From Verrucomicrobiota bacterium (GTDB taxonomy: Bacteria > Verrucomicrobiota > Verrucomicrobiia > Verrucomicrobiales > DEV007), in the NCBI GenBank assembly GCA_003402735.1, contig QQNE01000035.1:1-40207 (forward strand): a DNA stretch of 40,207 nucleotides, given 5' to 3'. Below are positions 23,858-31,548 of this stretch, piece after piece. The position numbers were made by a program, and so were the translations under genes. The notes beneath the pieces were generated by a model, which ran no database searches, had not been told where the DNA came from, and worked only from the letters and a program-made list of their open reading frames with translations. The first letter of the stretch is position 1, and each line of letters starts with the position of its first letter.

Positions 23858-25792
23858 CTACACCCGTTCCAAAAACCGATCCCACTCCCTCACCCCCGGA
23901 TGCGCTTCCACGAGATTGCGAGTGGGGTGGGGGAGTGGAGCGGATGCCCACCCTGGCGAACTGGAGTCATTGCGGTTGCCGGACTTTGGCACTTCGGGCA
24001 GGTGGCAGAGGTCCACGCAGAACTCCCGCACGGCTTCCGGACCGGCGCGGCGAATCCATTTCACTTTGCCCAGCCAGGGTGGCAGCATCCATTGCGGGTG
24101 GTAGATGGGATCTTCGACCAGCGCGATCACGGCTTCCTCCAAGGTCCGGGCTCCGGCGAGGGCGGAGTTGTCGAGGCCTTCGCGGTGCCAGACCGGGCAC
24201 GGTTGGCCGCGCTTCATGGCGTCCAGCGTCCAGGCGGCGAGGCTCACCAGCACTTCTCTCGGATCACGCACGAGGGCCACGGTGAGCCAGTCGTATTCGT
24301 GGAAGGCATCCAACGCCTTCTCGGTCCAGCTGAAGGTGTGGTTGTGGACGAAGCCGCAGCCGCCCGGGTGCTGGCCCCAGAGATTGCCTTCGGCGAGCAG
24401 GAGCAGTTCGGCCTCGGTCCATTCCCGCTGGAGGCCGAGATCCCAGCTCACCAGGTTTTGCAGGCCGAGGGCTGGGGCGATGTGTTCTTGGAGGAGGAAG
24501 CGGAAGTAGGTGCCCCAGCTGCGGACGGAATGTACGTGGGCGATCTTGCGTGGGGCTTTGGTGGCGCGGAGCGATGCCCGAAGCGCATCGCTCATGTCCG
24601 TGATGCGGGGAGCGGTGCCCTTGGCTTTGAGCTTGTGATGGTAGCTGGTCACGGGCCGCCGGCGGGGGGATTCCCATCGCCACTTGGCGAAGTTGTGATC
24701 GTGGCCGAACCAGGCCGTGACGAACTCCTGGCCGAGGTTTTCCAGACACTTCTGCTCGTAGAAGCCGCCCAGGCCTTCCGCATACATCTGTTCCCAGCGG
24801 TCCACGATCCGGGTGTGGCGTGCGAGCAGGTAGCCCGCGTTGAAGAAGCCGTGGGCGATCGGCGTGGGCGCGACGGCTTCGGGCCAGTAGAACGGGCTCA
24901 GGACTAGGTCCGCCATCCAGGGGCCGCCGGTGTGGAGAGAACCGTTGATGGTGATGTCGGCATCGAGGAGATGAGTGGGGCCGTGGCGGCGGATGGCAGT
25001 CCGGAGTGCGTGGAACTTGAGGGCAATGGCGTCCGGCTTCCAATAGGGATCGTGGCTGAGCACCCGTTCGCTGAGCTTTGCCGCCTGGGCGCGGAGGGCG
25101 TCAGTAACGGGCTCGATCTCGATCCGCGGCAGGCTCAGAGAGTTCACTCGTTGTGCCACGGGTTCGTCGCAGACCAAGACCAGAGGTTCGGTGTGATGGC
25201 GACGTAGCGTCCGCAACATGAGTTCCACTTCTTCCAGCATGGCTTCCCCCGTTGCCACGGCGCAGAAGGCGTTGGCGAAGAGCGGGAGGTGCGAAGATAG
25301 GACCGGCGTGGCGTGGTAGGGTTGCTGCGGTTGATCGTGGTCCGGCTTGTGACCGACTCGGCCTCCAGCTGCCTCAATCAGAGCGGCTGCGGTTTCCCTG
25401 GGCACTTGGCTGGTGGGCTCGGTGGCGGTGAGGGCCGCGATCATGGTCCGGCGCACGAAGTATCCGTTCGGGCAAACCCAGCAGTCCAAGGCCCGGCGTT
25501 TGTCCTTGGGCAGCACGGGCGGCGAGTCGGCACCTCGTTCCAGTTTGCCGATCCAGCGGGCCTCGGGAAAGGCTTCGCCGGTGGCCGCGATCAGTGCCGC
25601 GTCTGTTGCCCAAGTGCGATCGATCTGGTCCCGAGTCCGGTAGAGATGGCTGCCGGGCATCCCGCCAGGTTGTGCCGAACCGGAGTCGAACACGGCCAAG
25701 CGGAATGGCTCGCCACGCTGCTCCAAGAGATGGACGCAATGCCGGGTTGAAGCCGGGTTGGCCCCGTTCACGGTGAGGATGTAGGCGATCAT
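23858..25792 (-). CDS. Glycosyltransferase-sulfotransferase fusion in the tail operon
   Basis: A 644-residue protein, last gene of the leftward phage operon. Residues 1-165 resemble an N-terminal GT-like Rossmann domain of unknown activity (MIAYILTVNGANPASTRHCV). Residues 170-395 look like a GT-A nucleotide-sugar transferase: LVLVCDEPVAQRV, then LLDADITINGSL with a DxD motif at Asp277-Asp279. Residues about 415-640 resemble a PAPS-dependent sulfotransferase: SWGTYFRFLLQEH (426-437) fits the 5'-phosphosulfate loop (compare SGTTWLRFLL), and WLTVALVRDPREVLVSLAAW (502-521) fits the 3'-phosphate site. One protein could thus glycosylate and sulfate a target such as a tail fibre, or alter the host surface. 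It starts 12 bases after the tail-fibre-like gene. The N-terminal domain assignment is weak; the sulfotransferase motifs are clear. Confidence 0.72.
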   Translation of the reverse strand: MIAYILTVNGANPASTRHCVHLLEQRGEPFRLAVFDSGSAQPGGMPGSHLYRTRDQIDRTWATDAALIAATGEAFPEARWIGKLERGADSPPVLPKDKRRALDCWVCPNGYFVRRTMIAALTATEPTSQVPRETAAALIEAAGGRVGHKPDHDQPQQPYHATPVLSSHLPLFANAFCAVATGEAMLEEVELMLRTLRRHHTEPLVLVCDEPVAQRVNSLSLPRIEIEPVTDALRAQAAKLSERVLSHDPYWKPDAIALKFHALRTAIRRHGPTHLLDADITINGSLHTGGPWMADLVLSPFYWPEAVAPTPIAHGFFNAGYLLARHTRIVDRWEQMYAEGLGGFYEQKCLENLGQEFVTAWFGHDHNFAKWRWESPRRRPVTSYHHKLKAKGTAPRITDMSDALRASLRATKAPRKIAHVHSVRSWGTYFRFLLQEHIAPALGLQNLVSWDLGLQREWTEAELLLLAEGNLWGQHPGGCGFVHNHTFSWTEKALDAFHEYDWLTVALVRDPREVLVSLAAWTLDAMKRGQPCPVWHREGLDNSALAGARTLEEAVIALVEDPIYHPQWMLPPWLGKVKWIRRAGPEAVREFCVDLCHLPEVPKSGNRNDSSSPGWASAPLPHPTRNLVEAHPGVREWDRFLERV

Positions 25793-25804
25793 GGGATTTG
25801 GAGA

Positions 25805-28279
25805 TCAGTTGCGAATGATGGCCTTGCCGATGTCCGGCAGTTCCTGGTTCTCCCCTTCCGGGAGATCGAGGCCCCGGAGCGCGATGAAGCCTCGGGGATC
25901 GCTCTGGTTGTTCTCGGTGTCGAACCGGACCAACCGGCCGCGCACCGCGAAGTTGGCGCTGGTGGGAGCGATCCCGCCCTCGGCTGAGCCGTAGAGGATC
26001 TGGTCGAGAGTGATCACCTCGGCTCCGCCGCTCAGGAACCGCTTCACGCGGATGCCGAAGACGTGGGTGCAGGGAGCGGGAGTGACGATGATCCGCTGTT
26101 GGAGCACGGGCACCGGCGACCACACCACATTCTGGAGGTTAATGCCGGTGGCACCCGGGGCGGTGTCTTGCGGCGCGGTGCCGAGTTCGATGACCAGCAC
26201 CCACTGGCAGTTCGTGTTCGACTTGAGCACCGCTAACTCGATGGCGAACTGAAGCGACAGCTCGGTCTTCAGCCGCAGTTGCTTGTCGTTCACGAAGAGC
26301 CGGAACAGCTCCCGGGTGAAGTCGCTCGGGTAGAAGCTCGATTCCGGGCCAGCCCCGATGTGCTCCACGCGATACCAGACCCGGCCATCACAGGCGGCGA
26401 ATTGACCGGGCGCAAGGTCCACGCTCCGTCGCCCCAACCCGCCAGGCAGTACCACGCTGGTGGTTCCCCGGTTCTCGAACACGCGGTCGATGTAGGTGCG
26501 ATCGGGAGCGGGCAACGGCGTGGGCAGACGTTCGGCCACGGCATCATGCACGGCGGCGAGCAGGCCGCTGGCGCGAGGAAGAGCGGTGTCGCCGGCTTCG
26601 AGGAGTGCGGCGAAGTCCTTGGTGGCGGTGATCGGCTTGCGGGTGGGATAGACCTCGAAGAGCTTCGGCAAAGTCCAACTCGTGGCGAAACCGGTGTCCT
26701 TGGTTTGGGATGCCAGGGCTCCAGCCGGGGCCAAGGCTTTGAGCTGGGCGATGTCGGCTCCGAACGCATCGAGAATCGTCTGAAGCCCCACGATCTGGGC
26801 GATGGTGTGGGTGTGGGCTTGGAATGCGGATTTCGGGCCCGCCGAAGTGATCACCGCAGCCAGCGAGTTGGGCCTGGGCGGACGAATCCGGGAGGCAAAG
26901 CGGCCTCGCATGGCGATCCTCACCGAATCCGGTCCCTCGATCCGGGCTTCGTAGTCGCTGCCTGGACGCAGAACCGCGCCAAAGTCCGTGTTTTCCCGGA
27001 TCGTGATGTGGATGGCTTCGGTGGCGAGGTGGTGATCGATCACGAAGGCCGTGCTGATTCCGTTGCCGAAGGTGGTGACGTGGTGCTGGTTGCCGGTGAT
27101 GATCTGGTCCGGCGTGAAGGGCACGTAGTCGGCCGGGAGCGGCGGACGCAGCCAGTCGATGTTGCGCACGGTGGCCAGTTCGTCGTGGATCAGCTCGCGA
27201 CGGAGCGTAATCTCGGTGCGGTAGGTCCAGACACGGAGTGGTTCGAATTCGTCTTCACCGGCGTAGGTGACCTCGATCTCCAAGGGCAGGTTCTCGATCA
27301 GTGGCGCGGACCGGAGCAGGTTGGCGATCTCGGCGGTGGCGACATTGAGATCGAACGTCACGTCGCCCGGAGGAGCCGTCACCACTTCCACCACCAGCGG
27401 ATCTTGGTCGATCCCGCCCATGGCCCCGGCGAACTCGATGTGGGCCACGTTCGTCAACGGGTTGGTCACGTTGAACTGGCCGTCCTCGTCGGCTAGCGGT
27501 TGGATAGCGGTAGCGATTTCCTCGATGCCGTCGCCCACGCTGAGCAGGCCGGATTTGGCAAACGTGTCGGGGCGTTCGATCTGGTATGCACCCCGGAACT
27601 GCGGCGGCACGGTGAGGGCCTGGACTTCGTTCCACTCGATCTCGCCCTCGATTCCGCCTTCCCGCACCACGGAGATTGAAGGAGCATCGGGCGCGATCCG
27701 GGCGGAGCTGTCGGTGAAGGCCACGGGAGCCTGCACCAAGCGCAGTTCATGAATCCATTCGCCGTCGATCTGGTAGGCCCGAAAGCGAACGAAGGAGATC
27801 GGATCCAGCGCATTGCGGCCCGCGCGGAGGTCGAGTTGATGCGGATACGGCTCTCCGTTGCGTTGGAAGCGTAGTAACCAGCTTCCGTCCTTGGCTTCCA
27901 CGGTCACGGTGTCGGGGGCCGGGATGGGCAGGGAGAAATCTACGCTGGTCAGGAGCGACTGCACGGCGGTTTGGACCGCGGCATTGGAGGCGTTGTGCTC
28001 GATGAGCGCCGTGGTGTTCACGCCCTCCTCGGGAGAGTCGGTGCCGATCTGGATGGCCCAGCGCCCGCCGGTGGGACGAGCATCGATCCGGCCGAGGGAA
28101 GCGCGGACCAAGCGCACGTCGGGATCGATCTCGATGTCCTCTTCGCCGAGGGTTTCGGTGAAGCGCAGCGCCAGGCGCAGCGTGTCGCCCTCGATCAGTT
28201 CGGGCCAGTCGAAGTCAGCGCCGCCTGGGGATTCGGAGAGCTTGCGGGTGGTGAGATTTGCGTAGAGAAGTGCCTGCAC
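25805..28279 (-). CDS. Phage tail-fibre/receptor-binding-like structural protein
   Basis: An 824-residue protein starting GTG (MQALLYANLTTRKLSESPGG). It has no signal peptide and is rich in beta-strand-like segments throughout. The N-terminal third has a jelly-roll-like layout (GDTLRLALRFTETLGEEDIE), as in tail or baseplate adaptors. A segment near residue 488, FQAHTHTIAQIVGLQTILDA, is the HTHT-(x)n-GLQ motif typical of tail-fibre collar repeats. The C-terminal part (YPSDFTRELFRLFVNDKQLR) has no known match. Its position at the end of a tail operon, before the GT-sulfotransferase gene, supports a receptor-binding or fibre role. The specific ligand is unknown. Upstream the expected tail genes are not adjacent but lie 8.2 kb to the right. 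Confidence 0.68.
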   Translation of the reverse strand: MQALLYANLTTRKLSESPGGADFDWPELIEGDTLRLALRFTETLGEEDIEIDPDVRLVRASLGRIDARPTGGRWAIQIGTDSPEEGVNTTALIEHNASNAAVQTAVQSLLTSVDFSLPIPAPDTVTVEAKDGSWLLRFQRNGEPYPHQLDLRAGRNALDPISFVRFRAYQIDGEWIHELRLVQAPVAFTDSSARIAPDAPSISVVREGGIEGEIEWNEVQALTVPPQFRGAYQIERPDTFAKSGLLSVGDGIEEIATAIQPLADEDGQFNVTNPLTNVAHIEFAGAMGGIDQDPLVVEVVTAPPGDVTFDLNVATAEIANLLRSAPLIENLPLEIEVTYAGEDEFEPLRVWTYRTEITLRRELIHDELATVRNIDWLRPPLPADYVPFTPDQIITGNQHHVTTFGNGISTAFVIDHHLATEAIHITIRENTDFGAVLRPGSDYEARIEGPDSVRIAMRGRFASRIRPPRPNSLAAVITSAGPKSAFQAHTHTIAQIVGLQTILDAFGADIAQLKALAPAGALASQTKDTGFATSWTLPKLFEVYPTRKPITATKDFAALLEAGDTALPRASGLLAAVHDAVAERLPTPLPAPDRTYIDRVFENRGTTSVVLPGGLGRRSVDLAPGQFAACDGRVWYRVEHIGAGPESSFYPSDFTRELFRLFVNDKQLRLKTELSLQFAIELAVLKSNTNCQWVLVIELGTAPQDTAPGATGINLQNVVWSPVPVLQQRIIVTPAPCTHVFGIRVKRFLSGGAEVITLDQILYGSAEGGIAPTSANFAVRGRLVRFDTENNQSDPRGFIALRGLDLPEGENQELPDIGKAIIRN

Positions 28280-28385
28280 GGTGTGGCGTGCGGGCTGTCA
28301 ACGACTTGGGCGGGCCGCTATCGAGGGGGGCAGCCCCGGGGCCTGGGTGGCAGGAAGGGAGTTCAGCGAACTCATCGATCCGGGG

Positions 28386-28410
28386 TTTCGTGAACTTTGA
28401 TTTCGTGAAC
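28386..28410. repeat. Two direct repeats TTTCGTGAAC
   Basis: Identical 10-base units at 28386-28395 and 28401-28410, 15 bases apart centre to centre (about 1.4 helical turns). TTCGTGAAC recurs at 28491-28499, and TTCGTAAAC, one mismatch off, at 29790. They lie upstream of the leftward 824-residue gene and could be a regulator site, or part of a dispersed repeat. Confidence 0.5.
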
Positions 28411-28471
28411 CAGTATTGTAAACTGCTCCTGAGCCCGAGGGAGTTGCGAAGGAAGATCACGGCGCCCTGGT

Positions 28472-28499
28472 GTTCAGAATTACGAACGTATTCGTGAAC
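28472..28499. repeat. Imperfect 28-base inverted repeat
   Basis: GTTCAGAATTACG (28472-28484) can pair with CGTATTCGTGAAC (28487-28499) over 12 bp with one bulge on each side and a two-base centre. It may be a protein-binding dyad or a small hairpin. It lies in the gene-free stretch between the phage tail gene and the cargo block. Confidence 0.45.
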
Positions 28500-28661
28500 T
28501 CAGGGGCCGGACCGGCTGCGGCGTGGCACCGTCGTCGGACTGGGGACGGAGGGGGGGCACTCGCCCCCGCCGGATTGTTCATCGTTCCCTACCTGGTCCG
28601 GGTCAGCTATGCCACGGCCCTGAACATCTCCATCTGGCAATTGAACGGGTAAAACGTCCGA

Positions 28662-29387
28662 TCACGCCGCTTCCCCTTCCGGCTCGATCTGATGGCGCCG
28701 TTGCAGCCAATCAGCTACCCGGTCACACAGAATGGCCCAGACGGCCCCGATGGTCCAGCCAGCCAGGACATCTGTTGGCCAGTGGACGCCCAGATAGACA
28801 CGAGAAAGACCAACCATGATCGTCAACAGCACAGCCACGGTGAGCAGATAGACTTTCGCCCTCCAGCGCTTGGTTGCTCGCGAAAGCCAAATGGCCAAGG
28901 TCAAGTAAGTCAGGGCGGAGAGAAAGGAGTGCCCGCTCGGAAAGCTGGAAGTGTAGACGTAGGACCCATGCGGCACCAGTTCGGGCCGGGGCCGATTGAA
29001 AATCCCCTTCAGTAGGAAACTGATCAGAGTCCCGCTCCCGATGGAAGCCACAATCATCAGGACAGTTCTTGGCTTGCTCTCCAGCAGAAGATAACCGCCC
29101 GCAATGCCGATGATCAGGAGCAGTACTGGCCCCCCGCCCAAAGCAGTGATGTCTCGCGCCGCGTCTTCAATGGCGGGCGAACCAATCGGATCGGAATGAT
29201 CTGACGGATTGCGGAGGGCCAGCAAGATCCGTTCATCCAGAGACTGGGTGTCTCCTTCCATGACTTCGTCCGCCAGGGCGACAAAGGCCCAGGTGCCTCC
29301 CGCAATAAGTGCTAAGGCGACCAGCACGATCCCTCGGGTATCACGAAGCCGATTCCAGAGAGAGGAAAACCAGAACGCCCCTAGCAT
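28662..29387 (-). CDS. PAP2-family membrane phosphatase
   Basis: A 241-residue integral membrane lipid phosphatase/undecaprenyl-pyrophosphate-phosphatase-like protein (PAP2 superfamily). Catalytic motifs are all present: LKGIFNRPRP (KxxxxxxRP form), SSFPSGHSF (PSGH) and GLSRVYLGVHWPTDVLAG (SRxxxxxHxxxD with catalytic His). About six membrane segments; the first (TRGIVLVALALIAGGTWAFV) follows a short basic N-terminus. Activity would release phosphate from lipid phosphates such as phosphatidate or C55-PP on the outer face of the membrane. ATG 29387 is preceded by GGAGGGGAG. It is the first gene of the cargo block and the only leftward one with an intact product there. Phosphate release fits a neighbouring Pst transporter, but that link is inference. 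Confidence 0.93.
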   Translation of the reverse strand: MLGAFWFSSLWNRLRDTRGIVLVALALIAGGTWAFVALADEVMEGDTQSLDERILLALRNPSDHSDPIGSPAIEDAARDITALGGGPVLLLIIGIAGGYLLLESKPRTVLMIVASIGSGTLISFLLKGIFNRPRPELVPHGSYVYTSSFPSGHSFLSALTYLTLAIWLSRATKRWRAKVYLLTVAVLLTIMVGLSRVYLGVHWPTDVLAGWTIGAVWAILCDRVADWLQRRHQIEPEGEAA

Positions 29388-29803
29388 TGCCGCTCCCCTC
29401 CCAGCCCAAGCTGGCGGTTTTGATCATTCAATTCGGATTTGGTGCTCATTATGTCTCAAACCTACCAAACCGGGAAAAGGTTGAGGCCGCAACCGAGATG
29501 CCTAGTCTCCGCAATAAATGCGAAACAACCATCAAGAAGCTGGACTTTTGACAGCAGATCTACCATCGGCCGTGACCTGCAAGAGCAGGGAAGGAGTTGC
29601 GAAGCCCGGTGGCGGACCCGGTGGCTCAGCTCAGGCCGGGTTGAACCCCCACCACCCCACGCCGACCGGTGACTCGTGGGCGGGCGGGTCCAAAAAGGTA
29701 ATAGCTTTCAGTTCAACTTCCATCCACCCCGCCCAGTAAGGGAATCCGCTTTGCAGTTGAATCCAGCAGCCCCCGGCCCTTGAGTTCGGTTCGTAAACGA
29801 TCC
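29388..29803. other. 416-base gene-free stretch between PAP2 and ArsR
   Basis: No credible coding frame. The stretch 29590-29690 is very G+C-rich, with two near copies of CCCGGTGGC (29605-29625) and self-complementary parts (CGGGTTGAACCC). It does not fold into a tRNA, and lacks SRP or tmRNA hallmarks. A -10-like CATAAT for the PAP2 gene lies on the minus strand near 29450. The final part runs into the ATG of the ArsR segment. Confidence 0.5.
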
Positions 29804-30121
29804 ATGGCCACCCCTGACAGCACCGATTGCCTTCCGTAGCTCCGGGCTCTGTCCGATGAGAGTCGCTGGGAAATCGTCCGGTTGCTGGTCGCTTCGGCCG
29901 AAGGTCTCACGTTGGGGGACTTGGCCGACCGGCTCGAACTCACCACCTACAACGCTTCCCGGCACGTCACCATCCTGCAACGGGCGGGCATTGTGGATGT
30001 GCAACGGGAAGGCCGCTTCAAGCGGATCGGGATCTCTCCCGCCTTCCACCGGCGGATTCGCTCTCAAGCCGGCTCGGACGCGCTCGACCTCGGTTGTTGC
30101 CGATTCGACTTCTCACGCCCC
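29804..30121 (+). pseudogene. ArsR-family regulator segment with an in-frame TAG
   Basis: From ATG 29804 the frame reads MATPDSTDCLP, then TAG (29837-29839), then at once continues LRALSDESRWEIVRLLV, GLTLGDLADRLELTTYNASRHVTILQRAG and an ArsR/SmtB wing, ending LDLGCCRFDFSRP. The Met-Asp/Ser-rich start before LRALSDESR is what an intact ArsR would have, so TAG replaces one sense codon. No stop separates this segment from the CobW GTPase: the same frame runs to 31276. ArsR proteins repress metal- or metalloid-response genes and leave DNA when ligand binds; the Cys pair in GCCRF is a candidate ligand site. Restart at CTG 29849 or TTG 29882 is possible but would cost helix 1. A sequencing error at the TAG is not excluded. 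Confidence 0.65.
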
Positions 30122-30131
30122 GCCAAAAATC

Positions 30132-30151
30132 AGTTGCGCCAATCCGCAACT
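30132..30151. promoter_or_regulatory. Candidate ArsR operator 1, before the CobW gene
   Basis: AGTTGCG-CCAATC-CGCAACT is a perfect 7-6-7 dyad, 18 bases before the GTPase ATG at 30170. The following TATCCC could serve as -10, but no good -35 is seen. A near-identical dyad occurs at 31499-31518. Confidence 0.7.
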
Positions 30152-30169
30152 ATCCCTAGCCTCGCCCCG

Positions 30170-31276
30170 ATGTCTTCTCCTGCTCGCTACATTATGATCG
30201 GCGGTTTCCTCGGCGCCGGCAAAACCACGGCGGTAGCCGCCGTCGCCAAGCATTTGGTGGACTCGGGCAGACGAGTGGGCCTGATCACCAACGACCAAGG
30301 ACGCGAATTGGTGGACACACAGATGCTGCGGTCCCGCGGCTTTGCCACCGAGGAGATTTCGGGCGGATGTTTCTGCTGCAAGTTCAACTCCTTGCTCGAC
30401 GCCGCTGGTCGCCTCGATGCCGACGCCGCACCGGAAGTTTTCATCGCGGAGCCCGTGGGAAGTTGCACTGACCTCGTGGCGACGGTGACCTATCCTCTGC
30501 GCCGAATCTACGGTGACCGGTTCACGGTGGCCCCTCTTTCGGTGCTCGTCGATCCGATGCGGGCGCGCAGCATCCTCGGGTTGGAGCAAGGGCGCAGCTT
30601 CTCCGAGAAGGTGCTCTACATCTATCGCAAGCAGTTGGAGGAGGCGGACGTCATCCTCATCTCCAAGCGCGACTTGCTCGACGAGGCGTCCGAGAGCGAA
30701 CTGCGAGAAGCCTTGGAACGAGAGTTCCCAAAGGCCCGCGTGCTCGCGATCTCGGCCCGGAAAGGCGAAGGCTTGGAAGCCTGGTTCGAGATCCTCGAAG
30801 CGGAATCGCAGACGATCGGCACCGCCATGGAGATCGACTACGATACCTATGCGGAAGGCGAAGCTCTCCTCGGCTGGCTCAATGCCACCATAGAGGTGAA
30901 GACCGCCAACGAGATCGACTCAACGGTTCTGCTCCAGTCGCTCGCCCGGGAACTCCAAAGCCGCTTGCAAAAGGCGGGAGCCGAAGTGGCTCACCTCAAA
31001 ATGACCCTGAGCCCGGATAACGCCTTCGCCGGTGAGGTGGCCGTGATCAATCTGGTGAGAAACGATGTCGCGCCGGAAATGGGCCAGGAGCTCGACGAAC
31101 CGATCTCCAACGGCCAAGTCGTCCTCAATCTCCGGGCCGAAGGCGCTCCCGAAGAGCTCGAAACCATGGTCCGTGAATCGCTGACTGCGTTGTCTTCGGA
31201 CAATTGTCAGCTCACGCTCGATCACCTGGAACGCTTCCGCCCAGGCCGGCCCGTGCCGACGCATCGCGACGCTTGA
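30170..31276 (+). CDS. CobW/COG0523-family GTPase
   Basis: A 368-residue G3E-family GTPase, the group of metallochaperone proteins (CobW, YeiR, ZNG1-like). Walker A GGFLGAGKTT is at 11-20; the metal-binding CxCC motif is GCFCC at 66-70; ITNDQG and FIAEPVGSCTD follow. The G4 motif, usually NKxD, reads SKRD in VILISKRDLLD, which may alter nucleotide choice. The C-terminal half (about 210-368) is divergent from the classic CobW_C domain. Members insert or deliver Zn, Co or Ni, often under metal-starvation control. ATG 30170 lies 18 bases after operator 1; the frame is also open upstream into the ArsR segment, so an ArsR-GTPase fusion protein is formally possible. Substrate metal is unknown. Confidence 0.9.
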   Translation: MSSPARYIMIGGFLGAGKTTAVAAVAKHLVDSGRRVGLITNDQGRELVDTQMLRSRGFATEEISGGCFCCKFNSLLDAAGRLDADAAPEVFIAEPVGSCTDLVATVTYPLRRIYGDRFTVAPLSVLVDPMRARSILGLEQGRSFSEKVLYIYRKQLEEADVILISKRDLLDEASESELREALEREFPKARVLAISARKGEGLEAWFEILEAESQTIGTAMEIDYDTYAEGEALLGWLNATIEVKTANEIDSTVLLQSLARELQSRLQKAGAEVAHLKMTLSPDNAFAGEVAVINLVRNDVAPEMGQELDEPISNGQVVLNLRAEGAPEELETMVRESLTALSSDNCQLTLDHLERFRPGRPVPTHRDA

Positions 31277-31487
31277 TTACCCGAGCAATTTCGCAGCGGC
31301 CGAGATCGAGCATGTTGCTTTTTTCGCCTGGATACGCAGCGAATTCTGGAGCGAGCTGATAAACGTGCCGTTGGCCTTGTTTCTCAAGGGTGATCAGCCC
31401 GGCCCCACGGCGGATGTAGAGGTGTTTCGACACGGTGTAGGCAGAAATTGCCAGCGTAGCTGCCAAATCGTTGACGCTTCCCCAATT
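31212..31487 (-). pseudogene. Second ArsR-family regulator, N-terminally truncated
   Basis: The leftward frame reads SVNDLAATLAISAYTVSKHL, YIRRGAGLITLEKQGQRHVYQLAPEF and NMLDLGRCEIARVIKRRD: a helix-turn-helix and wing as in ArsR, with a C-terminal LDLGRC that matches the LDLGCC of the first ArsR copy. The first ~25 residues (helix 1 and part of helix 2) are missing: upstream in frame lies antisense sequence of the next gene, and no ATG or GTG fits. TTG 31469 would give an even shorter product. It is divergent from the outer-membrane-like gene, with the operator between them, the usual layout for an autoregulated ArsR. The 3' end overlaps the convergent GTPase gene by 65 bases. Confidence 0.6.
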
Positions 31488-31493
31488 CCGAGA

Positions 31494-31523
31494 TTGACAG
31501 TTGCATTTACGCGCAACTATAGA
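31494..31523 (+). promoter_or_regulatory. Near-consensus sigma-70 promoter of the OMP-rhodanese-Pst operon
   Basis: TTGACA (31494-31499) and TATAGA (31518-31523) are separated by 18 bases. ATG of the first gene is at 31549, leaving a leader of about 20 bases. The spacer is almost entirely filled by the ArsR-type dyad at 31499-31518, so a bound repressor would block RNA polymerase. Confidence 0.75.
31499..31518. promoter_or_regulatory. Candidate ArsR operator 2, inside the operon promoter
   Basis: AGTTGCA-TTTACG-CGCAACT has the same arms AGTTGC and GCAACT at the same spacing as operator 1 (one inner-arm mismatch), and both are followed by AT. It lies between -35 and -10 of the rightward promoter and next to the divergent ArsR remnant. 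Confidence 0.75.
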
Positions 31524-31548
31524 TCTTCGGATCCCATCCACCCACGTC

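Larger units (their letters stand above)
28280..28661. other. Gene-free stretch at left edge of the cargo block, with repeats
   Basis: This 382-base stretch has no credible gene. It holds two direct copies of TTTCGTGAAC (28386-28395, 28401-28410), a third partial copy (28491-28499), and a 28-base imperfect dyad at 28472-28499. A short plus-strand frame (28470-28652) ends in SYATALNISIWQLNG and could be a gene remnant; I do not recognise it. The last 20 bases contain TTGAACGGGTAA, nearly repeated at the other end of the cargo block. Confidence 0.6.

Noticed and set aside
28215..28460. 81-codon minus-strand frame before the tail-fibre-like gene
   Set aside because: It overlaps the real gene start in another frame, is made partly of the TTCGTGAAC repeats, and has no family features.
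29600..29690. tRNA-like look of the GGTTGAACCC region
   Set aside because: No acceptor or anticodon stem can be built around it and the T-loop consensus is missing.
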